From Paenibacillus sp. OV219 (GTDB lineage Bacteria; Bacillota; Bacilli; Paenibacillales; Paenibacillaceae), in NCBI RefSeq assembly GCF_900110075.1, contig NZ_FOCJ01000004.1, forward strand, positions 186,001 through 250,000: a DNA stretch of 64,000 nt, written 5' to 3'. Positions 15,040 through 24,028 of this stretch are shown piece after piece. Under the pieces are notes generated by a model, which was not told where the DNA came from, made no database searches, and saw only the letters and a program-made list of their open reading frames with translations. The position numbers and the translations under genes were made by a program. Numbering within the stretch: position 1 is the stretch's first letter; every line of letters begins with the position of its first letter.

Positions 15040-17601
15040 ATGGATGTTCAAAACATAGACAGCGCCTCGGATGAAATGCTTATTGAGCGTGCTCGGCTCG
15101 GCAGTACCGAAGCCTATCAGGAACTACTGGCAAGGCACCGCGGGCGCGCATTCCAATGGGCCAAACAAATGACGCCGGATACTCATCTAGCCGAGGATAT
15201 TGTGCAAGAAGCGCTTATTCGGGCATTTTTGAAGTTGGGCACCGTGACGGATTTGTCTAAATTCCTTCCCTGGTTTCGAACGATCGTCCGCAATCAGGCT
15301 TTGATGAAGCTGCGCCGCGGCGGACCGCATGCCCAGGAGAGCACTTTTACATCGCTGCTTGCCCCGAGAACGCTGGAATCCAGAGACCAACCGCCAGACT
15401 GGGGCGATCTGGATACCGTGCTTCACCATTACGCGAAACGCAAAGCAGTAAGCGGTACGAATTCCACCTCCACTTCTATTGCGGACTCCCCGCTCGCCGA
15501 GTGGCTGCCGGAAGTGATCCGCGCTTTGGGACCGAGAGAACGCAATGTATTCGTCAAACATTTCTACGAACAGCTATCCCCGCAGGAAATCGCGGAAAGT
15601 CTCGATACGAACGTCAACACGATTCACAAGACACTGTCCCGCATCCGGCGCAAAGCAGAGGATAGCCGAATTGAACTAGATATTCGAACGCAAATCCGTG
15701 TCCATACGAGTGCAAGGGGAGGCAGCCGGACGGTTGTATTAAACAAGCCAACCATCCAAGATGAACCCCTGCCTCACCAAGGCGTCGCTTTTGCGAATGC
15801 CTTTTATCACCTGCTCCGAGCAGTTGGCTCCAAGGTGTCGATGGCGGAGGTAATGGGTTATTCCGGTTATGCTTTCAACCTCAACGTGCTAAGGCATACG
15901 ATTGGCGCTGAAAGTCCGATGCTGTGGGATTGGGACACGTTTATCTCTAATGCACTGCTTAATCTCGGCTATCACTCGAACTACGTGGATTATCAGCATT
16001 TCAAGAACGCTGCGGCAAGCGCCCACAAAACAAGAAATTTCCTCTATACGCTAGACATGATTCGCGACTCCATCGACCGAGGATATCCGGCGCTGTTATC
16101 GAGCGCCATGTCCTATGATTTGGCGATTGTCTACGGGTACGACGATGAGAATCAAATGCTGCTCGCAGCTGATCCGCAGAGAAGCGGTGAGGTTCCGTAT
16201 CGGACCTTGTATTATGGAAATCCGAAGATCGATCACGCGATTTCACGTGAGCTGTATGCTTATGTGCTGGATGGCGAACTCGGCGATGAATATCAGCGGC
16301 CTGAGCATAAACTGATTCGCTTGCTTGAACGGGTCATTCGGCATGCAGATGGAGGCGATTATACGTTCATGCCTTGCCTGAACGGTCTGGCTGCCTATGA
16401 CGAATGGATTGCCGCGTTCGAGAACAGTACGATAGATCCTCTAGGGAACGCCTCCAATATTGCGTTGTACGTATGGACTCGCAAGCAAGCTGCGACGTTC
16501 TGGGCAGAACGGCGAGAAGATCCGATTTGGTCGGAAAATCATAGCGAGATTATTAGATTGCTTCGTCAAGCCGAACTCGCATATGAAACGGTTCAGCACT
16601 CATTCGCAGCTCTCGCACAATTATTCCCATTCCCACACGGCGGATTTCCCCGCCAGCCGGAGCTTCGTAAGCAAGCCTTACAGTGGCTTTGTGAGGCTAA
16701 GAGTCAAGAAACAGTAGCAATTGGCATCCTCCGCGAGCTGCTGACCGAGCTTCGAAGCATAAGCTTAACCTTATGCGCTGACCAGACGCCCGTGCATCAT
16801 ATCCCGCTCAGTCCTTTCTATTCGTTCGGCGGAAACCGGCCAAAGCCAGCTCTCCCTTCGCATGCGGATGGCAGGTTTGAAGGCATCGTGTACATGTGCG
16901 GTAATTTGAAAGCAAGCATGCAGTTCTATGGATCGCTGCTCGGAGTCGAAGTGAAGCCGGATCAGCTGAACGATCCAATAGGCCTGCTTCCCCTCGGGGC
17001 AGATACATGGCTCGTCTTAATGGACAGGCGGCTCGATCTTAACCATGCCGATTGGAAGCCCTCCTACTATGTGCGCGTGCCCGATATGGATCAAACCTAT
17101 GAACGTGCGCTACGGCAAAAATGGACCATCATCAATTTTCTCGATAAAGGCGGTCCCTTCACCGATATTTTTATTGCTGCAGATGCGGAAGGCCACCAGT
17201 TAATGATGGGCAGCCACTCGCTCGCGGAATCTTTTCCCGCTGCTAAGCGGACTTGCGACACCCACGCTCTACGTGCTGGTGCTGCCAAAGCCCCCTTCGC
17301 ACTTGCTGTGAAAAGCGTAGCGGCGGCGGCCAGCGCTTACAGCGAGCTTCTCGGTGAGGATATTGTCACGCGCAGCATACGATTCATAGACAAGTTCAGC
17401 TCCTCGGATGCAGCCGCGCGATTACAGCTGGAAGTTAAGGATGCTTCATCGTTCTACTCATGGCTGAGCGATTCAGGCATTAACGTCTCGCGTACAATCG
17501 GTGATGCAGACGATGGCTTGCATAAATGGGTACTTGCCGACCCGGATGGACATGAAATTGTCATTCAGTTGATGAGTCCCGAAGCTGCTGCTCGGACCTG
17601 A
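15040..17601 (+). CDS. ECF-type sigma factor fused to C39-like domain and VOC modules
   Basis: 853 residues, about four times a normal ECF sigma factor. Sigma region 2 spans about residues 16-90 (AEDIVQEALIRAF, FLPWFRTIVRNQAL) and sigma region 4 about 155-215 (RNVFVKHFYEQLSPQEIAES). Residues about 245-400 resemble a papain/C39 or BtrH N-terminal fold: MGYSGYAFNLNV, then GYPALLSS, AIVYGYDDENQMLLAADP. The cysteine and the usual HW histidine are absent, so it should bind rather than cleave. A helical stretch follows to about 590. VOC halves occupy about 615-720 (GIVYMCGNLKASMQFYGSLL) and 740-850 (ending LADPDGHEIVIQLM). The ATG has AGGAG nine bases upstream. No anti-sigma gene is adjacent. It is probably a directly ligand-controlled sigma factor. 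Confidence 0.8.
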   Translation: MDVQNIDSASDEMLIERARLGSTEAYQELLARHRGRAFQWAKQMTPDTHLAEDIVQEALIRAFLKLGTVTDLSKFLPWFRTIVRNQALMKLRRGGPHAQESTFTSLLAPRTLESRDQPPDWGDLDTVLHHYAKRKAVSGTNSTSTSIADSPLAEWLPEVIRALGPRERNVFVKHFYEQLSPQEIAESLDTNVNTIHKTLSRIRRKAEDSRIELDIRTQIRVHTSARGGSRTVVLNKPTIQDEPLPHQGVAFANAFYHLLRAVGSKVSMAEVMGYSGYAFNLNVLRHTIGAESPMLWDWDTFISNALLNLGYHSNYVDYQHFKNAAASAHKTRNFLYTLDMIRDSIDRGYPALLSSAMSYDLAIVYGYDDENQMLLAADPQRSGEVPYRTLYYGNPKIDHAISRELYAYVLDGELGDEYQRPEHKLIRLLERVIRHADGGDYTFMPCLNGLAAYDEWIAAFENSTIDPLGNASNIALYVWTRKQAATFWAERREDPIWSENHSEIIRLLRQAELAYETVQHSFAALAQLFPFPHGGFPRQPELRKQALQWLCEAKSQETVAIGILRELLTELRSISLTLCADQTPVHHIPLSPFYSFGGNRPKPALPSHADGRFEGIVYMCGNLKASMQFYGSLLGVEVKPDQLNDPIGLLPLGADTWLVLMDRRLDLNHADWKPSYYVRVPDMDQTYERALRQKWTIINFLDKGGPFTDIFIAADAEGHQLMMGSHSLAESFPAAKRTCDTHALRAGAAKAPFALAVKSVAAAASAYSELLGEDIVTRSIRFIDKFSSSDAAARLQLEVKDASSFYSWLSDSGINVSRTIGDADDGLHKWVLADPDGHEIVIQLMSPEAAART

Positions 17602-17708
17602 AAAGCTTCTAATTCGCTCAGTTCCTTTGCCTAAAGTTTACCCGTGCTGCCAAAAGGTTTAAAATAATAAAGATCAATAGATTAAATGAATAGCGAGGAA
17701 TGTTAGCC

Positions 17709-18782
17709 ATGAATCAAGATACGATGGAACTAATGAAGACACTGACCGATTTTCAAGCGGCATCCGGATTCGAGCGAGAGCTTAGAGGCTTTGTACGCGG
17801 AGAAATTGAGAAATATACGAGCGAGATTGTAACTGACAGACTTGGCAGTATTTTTGGCGTGATGCGGGGCAATGAGAGCGGTCCGGTCATTATGGCGGCT
17901 GGCCATCTAGACGAAGTTGGCTTCATGATTACGGGCATTACCGAGAACGGCATGCTCCGTTTCCAGACGCTTGGCGGCTGGTTCAGCCAAGTGCTGCCAG
18001 CGCAGCGCATCCAAGTGATGACCGACAACGGCCCCATCGTCGGCATTATTGGCACGACGCCAGTCCATCTGCTCGACGAATCAGCGCGCGGCAAGCCGCT
18101 TGATGTGAAAGGCATGTACATCGACATCGGCGCAGACAGTCGCTCGCATGCCGAAGAGGTTGGCGTGCGCATCGGCCAGCAAGCTGTGCCATATTGCCCG
18201 TTCACCCCGCTGGCGAACCCGAAGAAGATTATGGCAAAAGCATGGGATAACCGCTATGGCGTCGGCCTTGCCATTGAGCTGCTGAAGGAGCTGAAGGGCA
18301 AAAAGTTACCGAACGTGCTTTACTCCGGCGCAACGGTACAGGAAGAACTCGGCCTTCGAGGCGCGAAGACAGCATCCTTTCTTATTAAGCCGGACCTGTT
18401 CTTCGCGATGGATGCGAGCGCGGCGAACGATATGAACGGCGACAAGTCGCAGTTCGGCCAGCTTGGCAAAGGAGCGCTGCTGCGCATTTACGATCCAACC
18501 ATGCTGACTCATCGCGGTATGGTCGAGTATGTGCTCGATATGGCGCAGACGCACAAAATTCCTTACCAATACTTCGTTTCGCAAGGCGGTACGGACGCAG
18601 GCGCGGTGCATACACAAGGCATCGGCATCCCGTCGACTGTTATTGGCGTATGCGCAAGATATATTCACACTTCCGCATCCGTTCTCCACACGGACGACTA
18701 CGACGCAGCGAAGGAGCTGCTCGTGAAGCTGGTTGAGAACTGTGACCGGTCGACTTACGAAACGATTGTTGAGCGTGCTTAG
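17709..18782 (+). CDS. M42 family metallo-aminopeptidase
   Basis: 357-residue cytosolic co-catalytic zinc peptidase (tetrahedral aminopeptidase/YsdC/FrvX group). The ligands are visible: AAGHLDEVG (His, Asp), AWDNRYG (bridging Asp), QEELGLRG (catalytic Glu and ligand Glu), AMDAS (Asp) and [11 protein letters not shown] (His). The start is the ATG at 17709, with GAGGA nine bases upstream; an ATG at 17700 abuts that site. Monocistronic with its own terminator. Such enzymes trim peptides during nitrogen scavenging; a few are annotated as endoglucanases without firm proof. Confidence 0.92.
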   Translation: MNQDTMELMKTLTDFQAASGFERELRGFVRGEIEKYTSEIVTDRLGSIFGVMRGNESGPVIMAAGHLDEVGFMITGITENGMLRFQTLGGWFSQVLPAQRIQVMTDNGPIVGIIGTTPVHLLDESARGKPLDVKGMYIDIGADSRSHAEEVGVRIGQQAVPYCPFTPLANPKKIMAKAWDNRYGVGLAIELLKELKGKKLPNVLYSGATVQEELGLRGAKTASFLIKPDLFFAMDASAANDMNGDKSQFGQLGKGALLRIYDPTMLTHRGMVEYVLDMAQTHKIPYQYFVSQGGTDAGAVHTQGIGIPSTVIGVCARYIHTSASVLHTDDYDAAKELLVKLVENCDRSTYETIVERA

Positions 18783-18792
18783 AAAAAGAAGT

Positions 18793-18822
18793 CGCCACTA
18801 GCAACTAGTGGCGGCTTTTTTT
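18793..18822 (+). terminator. Rho-independent terminator of M42 gene
   Basis: CGCCACTAG (18793-18801) pairs with CTAGTGGCG (18805-18813) around CAA, followed by a T7 run at 18816-18822. Confidence 0.92.
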
Positions 18823-18902
18823 GTTGCAGGGAGACCGGCTGCGGCGACGAGACCGGCTGTCTACTAACTTTGAAACGTTCGCCCCCTCGTCTGCCTTCCC
18901 TC

Positions 18903-19087
18903 CTAACGAACTCAGAAAGCGTTATTCGCCCGTTTTCGCCGAATCTGAAATTCTAACGAACCCAGGAAGCGCTATTCGGGGCAAATCGCATGCTTCACAC
19001 TTGTTTTAGGCCCAATAACGTCGCTGGGATTCGTTAGAATTTAATAATGAGCGATTTGGGGCGAATAACGCTTCTGAGATTCGTTAG
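18903..19087. repeat. Four-copy 26-bp intergenic repeat in inverted pairs
   Basis: Copies at 18903-18928 and 18953-18978 are direct; copies at 19012-19037 and 19062-19087 are inverted. Each begins CTAACGAA and ends CGYTATTCG or a near match (copy 3 is the most diverged). Both pairs are exactly 50 bases apart, and the spacers also share CCC, TCGC and AAATT when one pair is inverted, so the true unit is probably 50 bp. Similar short intergenic repeats are common in Paenibacillus chromosomes as I recall them. Confidence 0.75.
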
Positions 19088-19112
19088 CGATGTTAGTGCG
19101 CAGCGCCACGTC

Positions 19113-19400
19113 GGGTTCGCGGGTTCGTGGGGTTGCGGGGTTGCGGGGTTGCGGGGTTGCGGGGTTGCGGGGTTGCGGGGTTGCGGATTTTCGGATTTGC
19201 GGGGTTGCGGGGTTGCGGATTTGCGGGTCTGCAGGTCTGCTTGTTTGGAGATTCACGGGTTTGCAGATTCGCGCGTTCGACTGTTAGCAGGTTCGAGGAT
19301 ATGCAGATTCGATGGTTCACAGGTTTGCATAGCTGCTTGTTTGCAGTTCTGCTTGTTCGCGAGTTCCCAAATTCGCGAGTTCACAGGTTCAACGTTCCAG
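19113..19400. repeat. Octamer tandem array (consensus GGGGTTGC)
   Basis: About 36 successive 8-base units keep exact phase from 19113 to 19400. Seven consecutive perfect GGGGTTGC units occupy 19129-19184 and two more 19201-19216. Rightward the units drift (GGATTTGC, GGGTCTGC, AGGTTTGC, AGATTCGC) but keep the TT/C positions. This looks like slippage expansion with an older decayed flank. Confidence 0.85.
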
Positions 19401-19452
19401 TTCCCAGGTCACCGAGCTGCGGTGACCAAGCTACAACCCGCTACAACAAACA

Positions 19453-19497
19453 AGAGTGCCCAAGAATCCTGGCACACAGGAACTTCTTGGGCACTCT
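19453..19497. repeat. Strong 14+5-bp hairpin
   Basis: AGAGTGCCCAAGAA (19453-19466) pairs perfectly with TTCTTGGGCACTCT (19484-19497), and TCCTG/CAGGA forms an inner stem. No T tract follows, so it is not an ordinary terminator. It may be a transcription barrier after the array or a mobile-repeat remnant. Confidence 0.6.
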
Positions 19498-19610
19498 ACG
19501 TTGCCACTACTTTACCGCCATGTTGCCACCATTATTTTCTAGCTGCAACCTCGTAACATTACGCTGTATCCTTTCGTCCAATAAGTGAAAGTATAAGGAG
19601 GAAAGGGTGT

Positions 19611-20156
19611 ATGGAAATGAACAACAATGTTGGTAATCGTCTACATGTCTGGTTCCGGCTCTCGGCAGCCGTTCTTATAACCGCTTCAATGCTCGTGCTG
19701 GCTGCTGGTTGCGGTCACGCTGACACTAACGACGCGAATACGTCTGCGCCGCTCAGATCAGCGGATCCGACGACAGTCTCTGATCGCATCGAGTCAGGGA
19801 CGAATCCTTTTGAAGTGGCGGGCATTCGCGATCCTAAAAACTTCCTCACCGTATTTAATACGGTCAAGGACGCCATCGCGTCAGGCGATCAAGCCGAAGT
19901 TGCCAGCCATATTCTGTATCCGCTAAGGGTGAACAGCAAGTCCGGCACGGAGCTCTATCAGACACGGGCTGATTTCGTGCAGCATTACGACGAGATCATA
20001 ACCGAGCCTGTGAAAAAAGCAATTGCGAATCAATCCGTCGATCAGCTATTCGTCAATTATCAAGGCGTCATGGTCGGCAACGGTGATATTTGGTTCGGCG
20101 GCAGCTCCGACAAGGAGCAGGTCATTGGGATTATCGCCATCAACCACGATTTCTAG
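19611..20156 (+). CDS. Predicted lipoprotein of unknown function
   Basis: 181 residues. A type II signal peptide with lipobox LAAGC makes Cys34 the anchor. A Ser/Thr/Asn-rich tether follows. The mature domain (KNFLTVFNTVKDAIASGDQAEVASHILYP to GNGDIWFGGSSDKEQVIGII) has the helix-then-sheet layout of an NTF2/SnoaL-like fold: the helix pair, the FVQHYDEII helix and a C-terminal strand GDIWF. That fold suggestion is mine and unverified. AAGGAGG lies nine bases before the ATG. Its stop overlaps that of the convergent gluconate kinase on CTAG. Confidence 0.75.
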   Translation: MEMNNNVGNRLHVWFRLSAAVLITASMLVLAAGCGHADTNDANTSAPLRSADPTTVSDRIESGTNPFEVAGIRDPKNFLTVFNTVKDAIASGDQAEVASHILYPLRVNSKSGTELYQTRADFVQHYDEIITEPVKKAIANQSVDQLFVNYQGVMVGNGDIWFGGSSDKEQVIGIIAINHDF

Positions 20157-21688
20157 AGAAACAATCGGCGCTGATACTCAGCAATGCTCGCATATTCCTC
20201 TTCCAGCTTGCCAGCAAGGCGCATGTAAATCGGCAGCAGCTCCCTATATTGGGCTGCTGCTTCTTTATTTGGCGTGTGCGAGTAATTCGAGCCCGTCATC
20301 TGCGAGACGATGTTAAGCGAATCCGCTCTGCCTGTCGCCACAAGTCCCAGAACAACCGCCCCGAGGCAGGAGCTCTCGAAGCTCTCCGGTATAATCACTT
20401 CCTGACCGAGCACATCCGCCATCATTTGGCGCCACAACGCCGAACGAGCGAAGCCGCCAGTCGCATGAATCCGAACCGGCTTCCCGATCGTCTCCTCCAG
20501 TGCTGCGAGTACAGAGTACAAATTGTAATTGATGCCTTCAAGCACCGCCCGCATCATATGCTCCTTACGATGATGCAGTGTCAATCCGAAGAAGGAGCCG
20601 CGCGCATCGGGATTCCACAGCGGCGCTCTCTCCCCTGTCAGATAAGGATGGAAAATAAGCCCGTCCGAGCCGGGGCGAACGCCTTCCATAATACGAGTGA
20701 GCATATCATACGGATCAATGCCGAGACGCTTCGCTGTCTCCACTTCAGCAGCCGCAAGCTCATCCCGGAGCCAGCGGAATATAATGCCGCCATTGTTGAC
20801 CGGCCCGCCGATGACCCATTTCTGCTCCGTCAGCGCATAGCAGAAATAACGGCCTTGCGGATCGGTCACCGGCTTATCGACAAGCGTCCGAATGGCACCG
20901 CTCGTCCCGATTGTAACGGCGACAACGCCGGGGTCAACCGCGCCGACACCTAGGTTCGAGAGCGGGCCGTCGCTTGCTCCGACGACGAACGGCGTATCCA
21001 CATGCAGTCCCATCGCAGCAGCATACTCGCCCCTAAGTCCCCGCTGCACATGCGTTGTTGGCACGAGTGCGGACAGCCGGTCTGTCGTTATGCCAGCAAT
21101 ACGGAGCGCTTCGTCATCCCAATCGAGTTTCTCCAGATTGAGCATTCCTGTTGCCGAAGCGATAGAGTGGTCGACAATATAGACGCCAAACAGCTTCACG
21201 AATATGTATTCTTTAATCGAGATGAACTTCGCAGCGCGTGCGAAGACATCAGGCTCATCATGACGCAGCCAGAGCAGCTTCGTAATCGGCGACATCGGAT
21301 GAATCGGCGTACCTGTGCGCAAGTAGATCGCATGTCCGCCCATCTCCTCCTTCAGCCGCTTCGTCCATGCCGCGCTACGGTTGTCCGCCCAAGTGATGCC
21401 GTTCATAATCGGCATGCCATCTGCATCCACCGGAATGACGCTGTGCATCGCCGAGCTGAACGAGACGAACAGCACTTGCCCTGCATCGATGCCTTGCATC
21501 ACTTGCCTAACGGTTGACACTACCGCGGCAAAAATCTCCTCCGGATTCTGCTCGGCAACCGCCGGCGTCGGCGTAAATAGTGGATATTCCACATGCGCCG
21601 AGGTGACGACTGTACCCTTTTCCTCGAACAGCACTGCTTTCGTGCTCGTCGTTCCGATATCGACACCTATCATATAGCCCATCGTCAT
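20153..21688 (-). CDS. gntK: Gluconate kinase, FGGY family
   Basis: 511 residues from the ATG at 21688 (AGAAGG nine bases upstream; the open frame runs farther but into the next gene). It phosphorylates D-gluconate to 6-phosphogluconate. The N-terminal phosphate motif GVDIGTTSTKAVLF, the central MHSVIPVDADGMPI, TGTPIHPMSPITKLLWL and the C-terminal HATGGFARSALWRQMMAD match the GntK group of FGGY kinases, close in size to B. subtilis GntK (513). It follows the AlkD-like gene with a 23-base gap. No gntR or gntP is adjacent. A related pentulokinase substrate is the alternative. Confidence 0.85.
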   Translation of the reverse strand: MTMGYMIGVDIGTTSTKAVLFEEKGTVVTSAHVEYPLFTPTPAVAEQNPEEIFAAVVSTVRQVMQGIDAGQVLFVSFSSAMHSVIPVDADGMPIMNGITWADNRSAAWTKRLKEEMGGHAIYLRTGTPIHPMSPITKLLWLRHDEPDVFARAAKFISIKEYIFVKLFGVYIVDHSIASATGMLNLEKLDWDDEALRIAGITTDRLSALVPTTHVQRGLRGEYAAAMGLHVDTPFVVGASDGPLSNLGVGAVDPGVVAVTIGTSGAIRTLVDKPVTDPQGRYFCYALTEQKWVIGGPVNNGGIIFRWLRDELAAAEVETAKRLGIDPYDMLTRIMEGVRPGSDGLIFHPYLTGERAPLWNPDARGSFFGLTLHHRKEHMMRAVLEGINYNLYSVLAALEETIGKPVRIHATGGFARSALWRQMMADVLGQEVIIPESFESSCLGAVVLGLVATGRADSLNIVSQMTGSNYSHTPNKEAAAQYRELLPIYMRLAGKLEEEYASIAEYQRRLFL

Positions 21689-21710
21689 GTTCCTTAACCT
21701 TCTCCCTCTG

Positions 21711-22427
21711 CTAGCAAATGCAGGTTTTGCGTTTAATACCGATTTTGCCCATTCCCGCCATCTTCGAAATATATGCAGTGGCAAGGGGCACTTTGCAGGC
21801 CGTATTGCCAACGTTGACATGCACTTTACCGACGGCTTCGGCGATTTCAATCGCTTCCTCGTGCAGTTCTCTCACATACGCCGCTGTCGATATGAGGAAA
21901 CCGTTCATCGTATAGCGGACGCGGTTCTGCTCCTCATGAATGCGATCTCGTACCTCGTGAAGCAGGCTACGAATTTCTTCCATGTTGAGCTGCTCATCCG
22001 GCGTTATCGACAAGTAGTTCGCATACGTGCTCCAGCCGCATGCAGCAATCATTTCCTCCGGTGACCGAATCCATTCCATCGCTAGCTCACGGGCAAAAGA
22101 ACTCTCCGCCGCCACACTCGCTACCGTATATTCAGCAAGCGAATACCAATACGCACCGCGCACCCAGCTCTGCAGCTGCTCCTTCGTGATCGTCTTCGGA
22201 TTCACAGTTAGTCCAGCGAGATACATGGCATCACTGACACCAGAATCGTACAGCGAAAGCGCGAGTGCTTGATCCTTCTTAACTGGCTTTACTAACTTCT
22301 TCAAATCGCCAACTTTCACTCCGTAAAAGGGCTCTCGAGCGCCGTGATTCACAAGCGTTTTCTTCGTCTGCTCCGATCCCATCTCAGCTAAATGCTGCAT
22401 TACTTCTTCGTACGTAATTGTCCTCAC
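21711..22427 (-). CDS. DNA alkylation repair (AlkD-like HEAT-repeat) protein
   Basis: 238 residues of all-helical sequence. The opening (QHLAEMGSEQTKKTLVNHGA then FYGVKVGDLKKLVK) and the WIRSPEEMIAACGWSTY segment fit the AlkD/AlkC-like alkylpurine glycosylase superfamily. The catalytic Trp/Asp pair of AlkD cannot be assigned confidently, so it may be one of the non-repair paralogues. The start is GTG with GAGG nine bases upstream. It lies directly upstream of gluconate kinase on the same strand. Confidence 0.75.
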   Translation of the reverse strand: MRTITYEEVMQHLAEMGSEQTKKTLVNHGAREPFYGVKVGDLKKLVKPVKKDQALALSLYDSGVSDAMYLAGLTVNPKTITKEQLQSWVRGAYWYSLAEYTVASVAAESSFARELAMEWIRSPEEMIAACGWSTYANYLSITPDEQLNMEEIRSLLHEVRDRIHEEQNRVRYTMNGFLISTAAYVRELHEEAIEIAEAVGKVHVNVGNTACKVPLATAYISKMAGMGKIGIKRKTCIC

Positions 22428-22555
22428 CCGCTTGTCCTCTTAATGAAACATATCTCCAACTATAGCATGGCTCCCCTGAACGGTACAAACGTACATCATA
22501 ACGAAGAAACCCTTCACCGTCCGGCTGCAACCAGGTCGATAAAGGGGTTCTATAA

Positions 22556-24028
22556 TTAGCTTCTGCCGTGAAGCGTTGGCGGCTCCGGCGGCATGAATGA
22601 GACGTTCACTTTCTGCTGCACAACGAGCTCATCCTCATTAAATTGAAACTCTGAAGCTAAATAAAAAGGCGTCTCGATATATCGAGCTGTAATCAAGAGC
22701 TTATCCGGTTCCTGCCAAGTAAAGCTCGACATCATGCGCAGGTTATGACCACGCTGGAACGGAGCACCTTGCGGCAGAATGCCTCGGCCTTCCGCCCATT
22801 CGCCACGACCACATCGGAGAACGAATTCGCCTTCACTACTCTCGTATGTGACGAGCGCTGCATCCGCTTCGAACCGAACGGTAATTGCGGTCAACTGCAT
22901 CGAATTCTCCTCAAGCGTATATCTTTTGCCATTCACCTTCGACTCTGTGGAGGCTTCATCAGGATTCAACCGTGGAGGCTCGAGCGTGAGCGATGCAAGC
23001 TTGGCGATCAAAGCCTCGGCATCTTCTGCCGTCGCAGCCGAGCTCTCATCTGTCAAAGCCGGCAGCAAATGCGTCCAAATCCCGTCCAGCACACCCTGCA
23101 TATCGTTCGTACCGCTTGTCAGCGCAATGACTGTATCCTGCTCCGGGAGGACGATGCAGAACTGACCAAAAGCACCGTCGCCCCGATAAGCGCCATGACG
23201 GCAGCGCCAGAACTGGTAACCGTAGCCCTGCGCCCAGTCGCTCGCTTCATCATCGCCATTGTTGATATGCTTCGAGGTTGCTTCATCCACCCAAGCTTCC
23301 GAGAGAATGCGCTTACCATCCCACACTCCACGCTGCAAGTACAGCTGCCCGAACTTGGCGATCGACTCCGTCGTCAGTGTCATGCCCCAGCCGCCAGTAT
23401 GGATGCCGCGCGGGCAGGCTTCCCAAGTCGCTTCAGTAATGCCGAGCGGATCAAGCAGACGCGGCTGCAAGTAATCGAGAAGCTTCTGCCCACTTACCTT
23501 CTGAATGATTGCCGAGAGCATATACGTAGCCCCGCTGTTATATACAAAATGCGTACCTGGCTCACGTTCCACCGGTGCCTGCACAAAAGCGCGAACCCAA
23601 TCCCCGTCTTCCGCAAAGGCAAGATACTGCATCGTATCGACCTCATGCCCGGTGCCCATCATGAGAAGATGGCGGACGCGCATCGCGCTTAAGTTAGCGG
23701 AAGGCTCCTGCGGTGTCACTTCGGGGAAGAACGAGATAACTGCATCGTCCAAAGACAGTAGCCCTTCGGCTGCGGCGAGGCCAATCGCGGTTGACGTGAA
23801 GCTTTTGCTAAAAGAGAACATCATATGCGACAGCTCAGGCGAGTATGGAGCCCACCAGCCTTCAGCCGCCACTTGGCCGTGGCGTACAATCATCATACTG
23901 TGCAGCTCGAGATGCGATTTGCGCCATGCATCAAGCAGTGAAGCAATTACAGCGGATGGAATACCGACCGCCTCAGGGGTTGTTCGGGGCAAACGCAGTT
24001 CCGTACGTGTGATGATAATCGCCTCCAA
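22556..24028 (-). CDS. Serine hydrolase, beta-lactamase class C family
   Basis: 490 residues. SFSK (Ser72-Lys75) is the SxxK nucleophile motif and YNS (163-165) the tyrosine motif; the N-terminal domain has the class C/EstB layout, and a C-terminal domain of about 150 residues (from near 345) looks like the lipocalin-like tail found in many of these esterases. No signal peptide is visible, so it is probably a cytosolic esterase or peptidase, not a resistance beta-lactamase. The start is unclear: the frame opens with TTG at 24028, but GGAGG sits inside the first codons with no ATG/GTG/TTG at the ideal distance after it. Confidence 0.82.
   Translation of the reverse strand: MEAIIITRTELRLPRTTPEAVGIPSAVIASLLDAWRKSHLELHSMMIVRHGQVAAEGWWAPYSPELSHMMFSFSKSFTSTAIGLAAAEGLLSLDDAVISFFPEVTPQEPSANLSAMRVRHLLMMGTGHEVDTMQYLAFAEDGDWVRAFVQAPVEREPGTHFVYNSGATYMLSAIIQKVSGQKLLDYLQPRLLDPLGITEATWEACPRGIHTGGWGMTLTTESIAKFGQLYLQRGVWDGKRILSEAWVDEATSKHINNGDDEASDWAQGYGYQFWRCRHGAYRGDGAFGQFCIVLPEQDTVIALTSGTNDMQGVLDGIWTHLLPALTDESSAATAEDAEALIAKLASLTLEPPRLNPDEASTESKVNGKRYTLEENSMQLTAITVRFEADAALVTYESSEGEFVLRCGRGEWAEGRGILPQGAPFQRGHNLRMMSSFTWQEPDKLLITARYIETPFYLASEFQFNEDELVVQQKVNVSFMPPEPPTLHGRS

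Larger units (their letters stand above)
18823..19610. other. 788-base intergenic region of repeats, no supported gene
   Basis: It holds three structures listed separately: four 26-bp repeats arranged as an inverted double pair, an octamer array, and a strong hairpin. Open frames on both strands here are low-complexity products of the octamer period (LRGCGVAG-type and NPATPQPR-type repeats) and lack ribosome binding sites. Confidence 0.7.

Noticed and set aside
19113-19400. CRISPR array
   Set aside because: Units are contiguous octamers without spacers and no cas genes are present.
19041-19588. Several open frames with repeated NPATPQPR or LRGCGVAG peptides on both strands
   Set aside because: They are by-products of the 8-base repeat (24 bases = 8 codons) and have no ribosome binding sites or unique sequence.
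20090-20953. 287-residue + strand open frame overlapping the lipoprotein gene end
   Set aside because: Lies mostly antisense to gluconate kinase and out of frame with the lipoprotein; no start signal.
22505-22551. Possible terminator of the serine hydrolase gene
   Set aside because: AGAAACCCTT and AAGGGGTTCT pair with one mismatch, but the loop is long and no T run follows.
22745-23692. 315-residue + strand open frame
   Set aside because: Antisense to the serine hydrolase, which carries SxxK and YxS motifs; the + frame has no family features.
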